NCBI GenBank assembly: GCA_016213865.1
Contig: JACQZL010000278.1
Location: forward strand, 1-10,604
DNA: 10,604 bases
Direction of reading: 5' to 3'
Source of the DNA: Candidatus Rifleibacteriota bacterium
GTDB taxonomy: Bacteria > UBP17 > UBA6191 > JACPRK01
The notes beneath the pieces are model-generated. The model was not told the DNA's origin. It saw nothing but the letters and a program-made list of their open reading frames with translations, and did no database searches. A program made the position numbers and the translations under genes. Shown here in pieces: positions 1-6,895 of the stretch. The first letter of the stretch is position 1. Each line of letters starts with the position of its first letter.

Positions 1-922
1 CGGAAGTCGATGTTCTTGCCTCGCAGCTTGACCTTGAAACCGCCGTCCTGGGGGATGGTCCGCTCGGTGATGTCCAGGTCGCAGAGGATCTTGATGCGCG
101 AGAGGATGGCGTTGTAGTTCTTGCGGTCGACGTGCGTGCGGTCGTAGAGCAGGCCGTCGATCCGGTAGCGGACCAGCACGTCCTTGGCCGTCGACTCGAT
201 GTGCACGTCGGTCGCGCGCTCCTGGATGGCTTGCAGCAGCAGCTTGTTGACGAACTGGACGATGGCGCCCTGATTCGATTCCTTGCGCAGACTGTCCAGG
301 TCGACGCCGTCCATGCGTTCGTCGTCGTCTTCGCGGCTGGCAACTTCCAGGTTGACCTGGTCGAGCACCTCGTCGATGTCGACATCGGCCAGGGTCTGCT
401 CGGCGCTGGAGAGGACCTTCCCGATGAGCTTCTGGAGGGCGGTCTTCTGGGCGACGACGAACTTGACGTGATAGCCCGTCGTGCGCGCGATCGTCTGGAA
501 GCCGGCGATGTTCGTCGGGTCGTGAGTCACGAGGGTGAGGACGTTCCCCTCCAGCCGTACGGGCAGGACCTGGTGGAGGTTCACGAGGTCATCGCTGACC
601 ATCTCGGCCAGGTCTTCTTTGGGAACGAAGTTGGCGAGATCGAAGTACTGGACGTTGTACTGGGCCGCCTGACCAGGTCGGCCAGGTCCTCCTTCGGCAC
701 GAAGTTGGCCAGATCGAAGTACTGGACGTTGTACTGGGCCGCAAGGGCCCTGGCCAGGACCTCCTCGGTGATGATGCCGGCCTCGACCCAGATCTCTCCG
801 ACGCGCTTTGACCGGTCCTCGCGCTGGATCCGCAGGGCCGTCTCCAGTTGCTGCTGGGTAATGAGTCCCTTGGACATCAGGATCTCGCCGATTTTCTTCT
901 TTTGGATGAATTCGCTCGTCAT
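1..922 (-). CDS. pilB: GspE/PilB-family type II/IV secretion ATPase, N-terminal part; frameshifted by a tandem duplication and cut by the window edge
   Basis: Hexameric cytoplasmic ATPases of this family power pilus or pseudopilus assembly. The ATG at 922 opens with an MshEN-type (T2SSE N-terminal) domain: two 24-residue motifs of the pattern (K/R)(I/V)Gxx(L/W)-x10-LxxxLxxQ, at about residues 10-33 and 40-63, a layout known to bind cyclic di-GMP. At residue 61 the reading frame enters a 74-bp imperfect tandem duplication (595-742) and shifts. Removing one copy restores one open frame to the window edge. That frame contains THDPTNIAGFQ, then the start of the ATPase N2 domain (IVQFVNKLLLQAI, ATDVHIES, VRYRIDGLLYD) and ends at TIPQDGGFKVKLRGKNIDFR. 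Walker A and the zinc-binding region lie beyond the edge. The gene begins 28 bp after pseudopilin 2 and is last of the visible cluster. Starts upstream of 922 would overlap the pseudopilin. PilB and GspE cannot be told apart from this part. The frameshift is more likely an assembly artefact than true decay. Confidence 0.88.
595..742 (-). repeat. 74-bp imperfect tandem duplication inside the ATPase gene
   Basis: Two adjacent 74-bp units lie at 669-742 and 595-668. They differ at seven positions. In the ATPase frame five are synonymous third-position changes (CTG/CTC, GTG/GTT, CCG/CCC, AAG/AAA, GAG/GAA). The other two sit near the 3' end of the unit and give Asp/Glu and Leu/Met. 74 is not a multiple of three, so the second copy is read out of frame. 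A fresh duplication would have identical copies; these look like two separately evolved alleles of one coding stretch. Confidence 0.93.
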
Positions 923-950
923 GGGTCGGTCCGCGGGGTCGGTGGGGAAC

Positions 951-1709
951 TCAGAAACTGCGGAGCGGGATGCCCGAGAGGCCGATGCCGTCGCTCGTGC
1001 TCCGCACGTCGTAGATGCCACGATACCGGATCTCGTGCAAGGGAGTCCCGGGAGCCTCGCCCGGGCAGCGGAATCGGAAGGTCCGGACCACGTAGAGTGG
1101 CACCCAGGTCTTGATGTTGCTCGGCTCGTGGAGGTTGGTCGGGTCGCGGGGGAACTGGCTGTCGACCGTGACCGGCTGCCCCAGGTCGTCCTTCATGTCA
1201 CCGGCCCCGAGGTAGCCCTTCTCGACGAGGGCTTCCAGAGTCGGCGGATAGATGGGCGGCCCGTCCTCGTCGAGGTTTCCGTCCAGGTCGTCGTCGCTCA
1301 CCCCGCTGGCGTCGGAGTCGCCGGCCGGGTCCTCGCCTGCCACACCGTCTCCGTCCAGGTCGCCCGGCAGCGCGGTGCCCCCACCCCCCGGAGCGCAGGG
1401 ACTGGCAAGGCTGGTCGTTTCGGTCGCGGCATGGCTCTCGATGGCCGACCTGATACGAGCCAGCCGGTCCCGGAGGATCACCTCGGTTTGACGGTCGCGG
1501 TAGGTCTGGGCCATCGGGACAGCCATGACGGCGATGATGGAGAAGATGACGAGCGAGGCCAGCATCTCGACCATCGAGAAGCCCTGCGAAGGCTGACGCT
1601 TTGCGCGGCCCTTGCCCTCCGAGCTGGAGCAGACGGGCTTTGCCCGCGGCTCGATTCGGCGCCGCCGGGCACGACCCGCGTGCTCACCAATCGCAGTACT
1701 TCGTGCCAT
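951..1709 (-). CDS. GspG-like pseudopilin 2 with type IV prepilin signal and acidic loops
   Basis: 252 residues. A class III (prepilin peptidase) signal is clear: basic residues, then QG|FSMVEML with cleavage after Gly43, Phe at +1 and the key Glu at +5 (Glu48), followed by a hydrophobic helix to about residue 66. PPTLEALVEKGYL (154-167) matches the GspG-type pattern that precedes the small beta sheet. Residues 117-149 form an acidic stretch with DLDGDGVAGEDP and DLDGNLDEDG, resembling calcium-binding DxDxDG loops. The start at 1709 is chosen because GAGG lies 6 nt upstream and no ATG, GTG or TTG occurs in frame between the previous stop (1684) and the cleavage site. This gives a 26-bp overlap with pseudopilin 1 and an unusually long leader of 43 residues. 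Product: inner-membrane pseudopilin assembled into a periplasmic fibre or pilus. Whether it is a major or minor subunit is not visible. Confidence 0.85.
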   Translation of the reverse strand: MARSTAIGEHAGRARRRRIEPRAKPVCSSSEGKGRAKRQPSQGFSMVEMLASLVIFSIIAVMAVPMAQTYRDRQTEVILRDRLARIRSAIESHAATETTSLASPCAPGGGGTALPGDLDGDGVAGEDPAGDSDASGVSDDDLDGNLDEDGPPIYPPTLEALVEKGYLGAGDMKDDLGQPVTVDSQFPRDPTNLHEPSNIKTWVPLYVVRTFRFRCPGEAPGTPLHEIRYRGIYDVRSTSDGIGLSGIPLRSF

Positions 1710-2550
1710 CGCTCGCCTCGGAGACATTCCAGCTTCGCACGCCGACGACCTCCGGAGGGTCCTCGTCCGTCCGGCCGTCGCCATCGTCGTCCAGCCCGTC
1801 CCGCGGGTCCTCGTCCACCAGCGGTGAGAAGTCCGCCTTGTTCAAGGTGGAGACGTCCGGGACAGGTTTGGGGTAGGTGGGCTTCAGTACCTTCGTGATG
1901 ACGGCCGGGTGCTGGCCGGTCGCGTCCGGGGGCCCCAGCACGATGGTCTGAGGCACTCCGTCCTCCAGGGCGGACGACCCCCAATCGGCATCGTTGTTGA
2001 CCCGCGACAGGACCACTCGCCAGCTCGCCTCAGCGGTCGTCGGATCGACGGGGATCCGGTTTCGCAGAAAGCCCATCTTGCCCACGAGGTCGTTCAGGTC
2101 GGGCGGGAAGGCCTCCTCGTCGATGAGGCCGTCCTCGTCGTCGTCGGCTCGAAAGCGCTGATCGAAGCGCGAGCTGAGGCGGCCGTCCAGGAGCGTCATC
2201 GGCTCGCCGGCTCCGTCCGCATCGGTCCCGCCCAGGCCGTCGGCGACGCCTCGAAGGCCCGGGGCGCCGTCGTGGTTGGAGTCGCCGCGCGGGTCCTCGT
2301 CGACGCGGTTGTCACCGTCGTCGTCATAGCCGTTCTTGGGGTAGTTGGTGATGGCCATTCGCAGGGTAATGAGCGTTTCGCGAAGGGCGTTCTCGCGGTT
2401 GCGGCGATAGAGCGAGCTGGCCAAGGGAACGGCCGCGCAGGCGAGGATCGCCATCATCGCCACGACCGTCAGCAACTCCACGAAGGAAAAGCCGAGCCGA
2501 GCCCCGGGTGCGCTTGCCGATGCCCCCTTTTGTCGACGCCGAGATGCCAC
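1684..2550 (-). CDS. GspG-like pseudopilin 1 with type IV prepilin signal and three acidic DxDxDG-like segments
   Basis: 288 residues. The N-terminus is a basic leader (MASRRRQKG) and a prepilin site LG|FSFVELL, with cleavage after Gly20 and Glu at +5 (Glu25), then a hydrophobic helix to about residue 45. The globular part has the GspG-like FPPDLNDLVGKMGFLRNRIP stretch (148-167) followed by VDP and a Trp. Acidic loops occur at 76-94 (DDDGDNRVDEDPRGD), 136-146 (DDDEDGLIDEE) and 246-265 (DEDPRDGLDDDGDGRTDEDP). These resemble EF-hand or thrombospondin type 3 calcium loops; GspG-family pseudopilins are known to bind calcium, though at a C-terminal site. The GTG start at 2550 is supported by AGGAG 8 nt upstream and by lying 14 bp after the kinase stop; longer in-frame versions would run through the kinase gene. 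It is second in the kinase-pseudopilin-pseudopilin-ATPase cluster and is much longer than a classical GspG (about 140 residues), partly because of the acidic loops. Confidence 0.87.
   Translation of the reverse strand: MASRRRQKGASASAPGARLGFSFVELLTVVAMMAILACAAVPLASSLYRRNRENALRETLITLRMAITNYPKNGYDDDGDNRVDEDPRGDSNHDGAPGLRGVADGLGGTDADGAGEPMTLLDGRLSSRFDQRFRADDDEDGLIDEEAFPPDLNDLVGKMGFLRNRIPVDPTTAEASWRVVLSRVNNDADWGSSALEDGVPQTIVLGPPDATGQHPAVITKVLKPTYPKPVPDVSTLNKADFSPLVDEDPRDGLDDDGDGRTDEDPPEVVGVRSWNVSEASDGTKYCDW
1716..1719 (-). promoter_or_regulatory. Ribosome binding site deciding the pseudopilin 2 start
   Basis: GAGG on the minus strand, 6 nt before the ATG at 1709 and inside the 3' end of pseudopilin 1. 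It favours this start over the more upstream in-frame ATGs at 1727 and 1784 and implies translational coupling. Confidence 0.5.
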
Positions 2551-2558
2551 CTGGCCGA

Positions 2559-2563
2559 CTCCT
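2559..2563 (-). promoter_or_regulatory. Ribosome binding site deciding the GTG start of pseudopilin 1
   Basis: AGGAG on the minus strand, 8 nt before GTG 2550 and just after the kinase stop codon (2565-2567). It is the main reason for choosing a GTG start that gives a compact 20-residue prepilin leader. Confidence 0.65.
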
Positions 2564-2564
2564 G

Positions 2565-4253
2565 CTACTTGCCGCGCTGGGCCGCCACGCCGAGGGCCAG
2601 CAGAATCAGGGTGTACAGGGAGTTGAGCGGCGTGAAGAGCGCCCCGCCGACGATCACCGGCGTGCAGGCGTAACAACTGATGCGGAGCATGTCCTGGAAC
2701 CGGCTGCCCTTCTTGACCAGCTTGAGGACCGGTGTGCCCAGGACGGTGAGGAGCAGCATCAGGAAGGTCAGCATTCCGACGTAGACGATGGCGTGCCCGT
2801 GCATCAGTCCGGTCTCGACGCCCGCCACCAGCGCCACGAGCGTGTAGTGGCCTGCCGCGACACCAAGCCGTTCTTGCGATGGGAGCTGGCGATAGAACCC
2901 CCAGGGGTGGGTCAGCACGACCCACGAGCGGCCGAAGAAGGCCGGGGAATCCGCCGGCAACGCCGGGACCTGCGCGCTTCCCGATTCGGTCGGGACCGGG
3001 TGGGCGGGGCCGCGCGGGACGGGCACCGGTAGGTTGTTGGCCGGAGAGTGCGTCGGTGCCTTCGCGCCCGCGCGCACGCCCGAGGAGGGGGTCGGCCCGA
3101 CCGGAGGCTGGAGGGCGCTGCGCCGGCCGCTCATCAGTTCGGGGGCCTTGCGAAAGGTGCCGGCCACGGCGGCAAGGGCGCCGACGAACTCGTCGTAGCT
3201 CGCGTGACGGCCGTCCGGCTCCTTGGCCAGCATCCTCTCGATCAGCTCGGCCAGCGCGGGCGGCGTCTCGGGCACCTCCAGCATCAGGGAAGGCAGGGGG
3301 TCCTTGAGGTGCTTGAGCATCACGGCCACGGCCGACGCGTCGTCGTAAGGCGGATGGCCGGCCAGGGCGTGGTAGAACGTGACGCCCAGGGAATAGAGGT
3401 CGCTCCGGAAGTCGAGCGGCTTCCCCATCGCCTGTTCGGGCGACATGTAGAGCGGCGTGCCGACGACGACCTGGGCGCCGGTCAGGGCCTTGTCGGCCTG
3501 CGGTTTGGCCAGGCCGAAGTCCGTCACCTTGAGCACGCCGTCCCTGGCCCGCAGGAGCAGGTTGGAAGGCTTGATGTCACGGTGGACGACCCCCGCGGCC
3601 GCGGCCGCCGACAGGGCCTTCACGGCCTGGGCCAGCATGCGGCAGCAGTCGATCGGGGTCAGTCGCCCCTCGCGCCGGATGCGGTCCTCGAGACTCTCGC
3701 CTTCCACGAACTCCATCGCGTAGTACGGCAGGTCACCCTCGGCCTCGAGGAAGTAGATGGCCGTGATGTTCGGGTGATCGAGGGCCGCGATGGTCCTGGC
3801 CTCGCGCTCGAATCGCTGGCGGGCCTGGGGGTCGCCGGCCCCCTCCGGAGTGAGCGTCTTGATGGCGACCGTCCGGGAGAGAGAGACGTCGACGGCCCGA
3901 TAGACGCACCCCATGCCACCGGCCCCGATGACCGAATCGACCCGGTACTTGCCGAGCATGCGGGGCAACTGCCCGAGCGGGCCCTGCGGCAGGTCGCGGA
4001 CTTGGGGCGCGGGCACCGTCTGCGCGGGTCTGGCAGTCTCGTGTACGGCGGGAGCGGGCGCGGAGACCGGGGCCGGGGCCGGGGGGGGGCCTCCGAGGTG
4101 GAGCTTTGGCGCCGAGGCGAGCGTCTGGCCGAGATCGTGGAAGCGATGGCCGCACGTGCCGCAAAACTGCGCTCCGGGAGCGGTGCGCTCGCCGCACTTG
4201 GGGCACGGCCGGCCGACGCGTGGGTGCGAGGTCGTGTTGGTCGAGAGCGACAT
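2565..4253 (-). CDS. Membrane-anchored Ser/Thr protein kinase with N-terminal zinc ribbon and C-terminal Yip1-like domain
   Basis: 562 residues from ATG 4253. Residues 17-34 form a zinc ribbon (CPKC, CGTC; Cys17, 20, 31, 34). A Pro/Ala-rich linker (55-87) follows. The Hanks-type kinase domain spans about 103-365: glycine loop GAGGMGCVY (110-118), Lys132 in VAIK, helix C Glu151, HRDIKPSN (224-231; Asp226 catalytic), DFG (245-247) and [10 protein letters not shown] (265-274). All catalytic residues are present, so it should be active. After a second Pro-rich linker, PWGFYRQLP (450-458) begins a Yip1-like domain with hydrophobic segments at about 467-483, 488-508 and 528-557. The kinase and zinc ribbon are therefore probably cytoplasmic and tethered to the inner membrane. 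It is the first gene of the pseudopilin/ATPase cluster, which hints that it phosphorylates or senses that machine; this is inference. No good Shine-Dalgarno site precedes ATG 4253. A longer in-frame extension to 4535 lacks similarity and would run into glnA. Confidence 0.93.
   Translation of the reverse strand: MSLSTNTTSHPRVGRPCPKCGERTAPGAQFCGTCGHRFHDLGQTLASAPKLHLGGPPPAPAPVSAPAPAVHETARPAQTVPAPQVRDLPQGPLGQLPRMLGKYRVDSVIGAGGMGCVYRAVDVSLSRTVAIKTLTPEGAGDPQARQRFEREARTIAALDHPNITAIYFLEAEGDLPYYAMEFVEGESLEDRIRREGRLTPIDCCRMLAQAVKALSAAAAAGVVHRDIKPSNLLLRARDGVLKVTDFGLAKPQADKALTGAQVVVGTPLYMSPEQAMGKPLDFRSDLYSLGVTFYHALAGHPPYDDASAVAVMLKHLKDPLPSLMLEVPETPPALAELIERMLAKEPDGRHASYDEFVGALAAVAGTFRKAPELMSGRRSALQPPVGPTPSSGVRAGAKAPTHSPANNLPVPVPRGPAHPVPTESGSAQVPALPADSPAFFGRSWVVLTHPWGFYRQLPSQERLGVAAGHYTLVALVAGVETGLMHGHAIVYVGMLTFLMLLLTVLGTPVLKLVKKGSRFQDMLRISCYACTPVIVGGALFTPLNSLYTLILLALGVAAQRGK
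4069..4089 (+). other. G-rich run with G-quadruplex pattern, containing a G9 homopolymer
   Basis: Two GGGG runs (4069-4072, 4075-4078) followed by nine consecutive G (4081-4089), with 2-nt spacers. On the minus strand this encodes the Pro/Ala-rich linker between the kinase's zinc ribbon and its catalytic domain. It fits the four-run quadruplex pattern and is also a likely slippage or sequencing-error site. The reading frame is intact here. Confidence 0.45.
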
Positions 4254-4471
4254 GGGGCGCGGGTGGGTCGAGGCGGCCGGGACCGTCAGGACCTCTACCG
4301 CCCACGCATATGGTAGCACGCAGAGAGCATGGAACCGCGAGAGGTCAAGGGCGACGCTGGATGATGAATCGGTGCCCGTGAGCCGATCGTCCCGGCCTGC
4401 CGAACTGCCGGGCTGTGGCCGGCCGTGGGCCCGCGGACCGAGTCCCGAGGCGCGAGCCCCCGGGGACCAAG
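4254..4471. other. Intergenic region between glnA end and kinase start, with a weak hairpin
   Basis: 218 bp with no supportable gene. It should hold the 3' end of the glnA transcript and the promoter of the kinase cluster. At 4391-4412 there is an inverted repeat with a perfect 6-bp stem (CCCGGC/GCCGGG) and 10-nt loop, about 60 nt past the glnA stop. It lacks a T tract, so it is only a weak terminator candidate. I found no convincing -35/-10 pair for the kinase. Confidence 0.35.
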
Positions 4472-6721
4472 TCAGGCTATGAAGAGCATCTCGCGATACT
4501 TGGGGAGAGGCCAGAGCCCGTCGGGGACCTTGCACTCGAGAGCGTCGCAGTGCTTGCGGACCGCCTCCAGGGCCGGCACCACGGCTCCGGAGAGCAACTG
4601 ACCCTTCTCCGAGAGCCTCTTGGCTCGTCCGGCCTTCTCGACGGCTGCGTCGAGGGCGTGAAGGGCTTTGCGCAGCCCTCCGACGTGCTCGGTCAGCTCG
4701 GCCAGTTCGTCTCGCTGTCCCTCGAGTGCCTCGGCGACATGCCCCGGATAGGGCGGGCCGCCCATCGCGGCGCCCACGTCGCTGAGCGCCTCGGCCAGCT
4801 CCGTCTGGAACCGGTAGGCCGCCGGCAGCACCATGGTGTAGGCCATGTCGCGCACGGTCTCTGCTTCTATCTCGAGGTCCTTGGCATACCGTTCCATCTT
4901 CACCAGGTAGCGGGCGTCGGTCTCGTCGATCGAGAAGATGCCCAGGCGCTTGAGGAGCTTCTTCTCCTCGGAGCGAGTCAGGACCTCCAGGGCCTCGGCC
5001 GTGTTGCGCAGGTTGGGCAGGCCGCGCTTGACCGCCTCCTGGACCCAGTCGGGCGAGTAGTTGTTCCCCTCGAAGCGGACGGAGCGCGTCTCGGTGACGG
5101 CCGCCTTGACGACCTCCATCACGGCGCGGTCCAGCGGGGCACCGTCCTTGGTGCGGTGTTTGACGTCCGCCGCCATCTCCTCCAGGCCCTCGGCCACGGC
5201 CGCGTTGAGCATCGCCACGGGCAGAGAGATCGAGAAGGCCGAGCCGACGGCCCGGAACTCGAACTTGTTGCCGGTGAAGGCGAAGGGGCTGGTCCTGTTC
5301 CGGTCGGTCTGGTCCCGATTGATGATCGGCAACTTGGAGATCCCCAGGCTCAGGATGCGCCGCTCGGTCGATTCATGTCCGTCCACGCCGCGCTCGATGG
5401 CGTCCAGGATGCGGGTGAGCTGTTCGCCGAGGAAGACGCTCATGATGGCCGGAGGGGCCTCGTTTGCGCCCAACCTGTGGTCGTTGCCGCCGCTGGCCAC
5501 CGACGAGCGGATGAGGGCCCCCCGCTTGTGGACGGCCTTGACGACCGCCATCAGGAAGACGAGGAACTGCAGGTTCTTCTGCGGGGTGTCGCCCGGCTCG
5601 AGCAGGTTGGAGCCGTCGCCGGCCATGAGGGACCAGTTGACATGCTTGCCGCTGCCGTTGATGCCGGCAAAGGGCTTCTCGTGAAGGAGGAGGGCGAAGT
5701 CGTGCCTCTCCGCCACCCGCCGCATGACTTCCATCGCGATCTGGTTGTGGTCGGCCGAGATGTTCGCTTCCTCGAAAATGGGCGCCATCTCGTACTGGGC
5801 CGGGGCGACCTCGTTGTGCCTCGTCTTGGCGGGGATCCCTAGGCGGTACAGTTCGTACTCGACCTCTTGCATGTAAGCCCGAACGCGGTCCTTGATGCTG
5901 CCGAAGTAGTGGTCCTCCAGCTCCTGGCCCTTGGGGGGCTCGGCGCCAATCAAGGTGCGTCCGGCGGCCATCAAGTCCGGCCGCAGGTGAAAGAAGGCGC
6001 GATCGACGAGGAAGTACTCCTGCTCGGGGCCGACCGTGGGGACGACCCGAAAGGGGCCCTTGGCTCCGAACAGCTCGAGCACCTGCTTGGCCCGCTGGCC
6101 CAGGACGTCCATCGACCGGAGCAGCGGGGTCTTCTGATCCAGGGCCGCTCCGTCATAGCTGATGAAGGCCGAGGGGATGCAGAGGACCTTGCCGTTGACA
6201 TCCTCAATGATGAAGGCGGGGCTCGAAGGGTCCCAGGCAGTGTAGCCGCGAGCCTCGAAGGTGCTGCGCATACCGCCCGACGGAAAGCTGGAGGCATCGG
6301 GTTCGCTCTGGATGAGCTGGCCGCCGTTGAATCGCTCGATCGGCAGACCCTCTTCGCTGAAGGCCAGGAAGGAGTCGTGCTTTTCGGCGGTCAGCCCGGT
6401 CTGGGGCTGGAACCAATGGCAGAAGTGCGAGACCCCGCGCTCCAGCGCCCATTCCTTCATGGCATGCGCGACGGCGTCGGCGATCTCCATGTCGAGCTTG
6501 TCGCCGCGACGGATCGAATCGCGCAGCTTGCGATAGACCTTCGCCGGGAGTTTCTCCCGCATCGCGGCCTCGTTGAACGTATTGACGCCAAAGTACTGGC
6601 TGATCCTGAGGGGTGCGCCGGTCTTGTCGGTTGCAGGCGCGAACTGTCGAGGGACCCGGCTGCCTGCCTCGCGCATGGCCTTGAAGCGAGCTTCCACGGC
6701 GGAGTCGAAGGTGCTTGCCAT
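4472..6721 (-). CDS. glnA: Type III glutamine synthetase (GlnN family)
   Basis: Condenses glutamate and ammonia to glutamine using ATP; cytoplasmic central nitrogen assimilation. 749 residues, close to the usual 700-730 of GSIII and far longer than GSI or GSII. GSIII hallmarks are visible: SQYFGVNTFNEAAMREKLP (41-59), HFCHWFQPQTGLTAEKHDSF (99-118), GPEQEYFLVD (231-240), RHNEVAPAQYEMAPIFEEAN (301-320), DHNQ (324-327), HEKPFAGINGSGKHVNWS (347-364) and RNRTSPFAFTGNKFEFRAVG (474-493). These include the conserved glutamate, histidine and arginine positions of the metal, ATP and substrate sites. The C-terminal region from about 600 is largely helical. ATG 6721 is preceded by AGGAG at a 9-nt spacing; the in-frame extension to 7186 overlaps other genes and is rejected. 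The gene stands alone, with no glnB or glnK nearby. A P-II or sigma-54 link cannot be supported from this window. Confidence 0.97.
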   Translation of the reverse strand: MASTFDSAVEARFKAMREAGSRVPRQFAPATDKTGAPLRISQYFGVNTFNEAAMREKLPAKVYRKLRDSIRRGDKLDMEIADAVAHAMKEWALERGVSHFCHWFQPQTGLTAEKHDSFLAFSEEGLPIERFNGGQLIQSEPDASSFPSGGMRSTFEARGYTAWDPSSPAFIIEDVNGKVLCIPSAFISYDGAALDQKTPLLRSMDVLGQRAKQVLELFGAKGPFRVVPTVGPEQEYFLVDRAFFHLRPDLMAAGRTLIGAEPPKGQELEDHYFGSIKDRVRAYMQEVEYELYRLGIPAKTRHNEVAPAQYEMAPIFEEANISADHNQIAMEVMRRVAERHDFALLLHEKPFAGINGSGKHVNWSLMAGDGSNLLEPGDTPQKNLQFLVFLMAVVKAVHKRGALIRSSVASGGNDHRLGANEAPPAIMSVFLGEQLTRILDAIERGVDGHESTERRILSLGISKLPIINRDQTDRNRTSPFAFTGNKFEFRAVGSAFSISLPVAMLNAAVAEGLEEMAADVKHRTKDGAPLDRAVMEVVKAAVTETRSVRFEGNNYSPDWVQEAVKRGLPNLRNTAEALEVLTRSEEKKLLKRLGIFSIDETDARYLVKMERYAKDLEIEAETVRDMAYTMVLPAAYRFQTELAEALSDVGAAMGGPPYPGHVAEALEGQRDELAELTEHVGGLRKALHALDAAVEKAGRAKRLSEKGQLLSGAVVPALEAVRKHCDALECKVPDGLWPLPKYREMLFIA

Positions 6722-6771
6722 TGAACTGAGCTCCTGTTGGGTTTTCGTGTCGTGGGACTCCAGCAGAATAC

Positions 6772-6809
6772 CGCGCGCGCGTGCACGGCTGCATCGCCGG
6801 TCACAGCCG
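6772..6809. promoter_or_regulatory. Inverted repeat next to an alternating CG tract upstream of glnA
   Basis: A 16-bp alternating pyrimidine/purine run (6772-6787) adjoins an inverted repeat CGGCTG-N12-CAGCCG (6786-6809). Both lie in the divergent region between glnA and the zinc-ribbon gene, 50-90 bp upstream of the glnA start. The repeat could be an operator or an RNA hairpin in the glnA leader. Neither has a recognised binding protein. Confidence 0.25.
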
Positions 6810-6827
6810 CGACCGTCCTCCTTCGGT

Positions 6828-6855
6828 CCTAACACCTGGCACCTAGCACCTAACA
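6828..6855. repeat. Four-copy degenerate 7-bp tandem repeat
   Basis: Four successive 7-mers of consensus CCTARCA (third position 4 varies: A, G, A, A), the first and last copies identical, in the intergenic region between glnA and the zinc-ribbon gene. Short intergenic heptamer tracts of this type can vary in copy number; no function is visible. Confidence 0.7.
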
Positions 6856-6882
6856 CCCAAGCCGGCGGCCCGTGCGATCTGG

Positions 6883-6888
6883 TATCCT
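6883..6888 (+). promoter_or_regulatory. Possible -10 element for the zinc-ribbon/tadBC cluster
   Basis: TATCCT matches TATAAT at 4 of 6 positions and ends 7 nt before the ATG at 6896. There is no -35 match at 17-18 bp and no Shine-Dalgarno site before the ATG, so if real it would make a leaderless or nearly leaderless transcript. Confidence 0.25.
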
Positions 6889-6895
6889 CTTGGTG

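Noticed and set aside
132..1898. Long open frame on the plus strand (588 codons)
   Set aside because: It is the antisense shadow of the ATPase and both pseudopilins, which have clear family motifs on the minus strand. Its length is a product of high GC content, which makes stop codons rare.
3733..4305. Minus-strand 190-codon frame overlapping the kinase
   Set aside because: It is a shifted-frame shadow of the kinase N-terminal half; the kinase frame contains all catalytic motifs.
4415..6724. Two long plus-strand open frames (4415-5842 and 5867-6724)
   Set aside because: Both lie opposite glutamine synthetase, which is certain; their proteins show no recognisable motifs and biased composition typical of antisense frames.
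6828..6895. Sigma-54 promoter suggested by TGGCAC within the heptamer repeat near glnA
   Set aside because: The -12 GC element is absent at the required spacing and the strand would point away from glnA.
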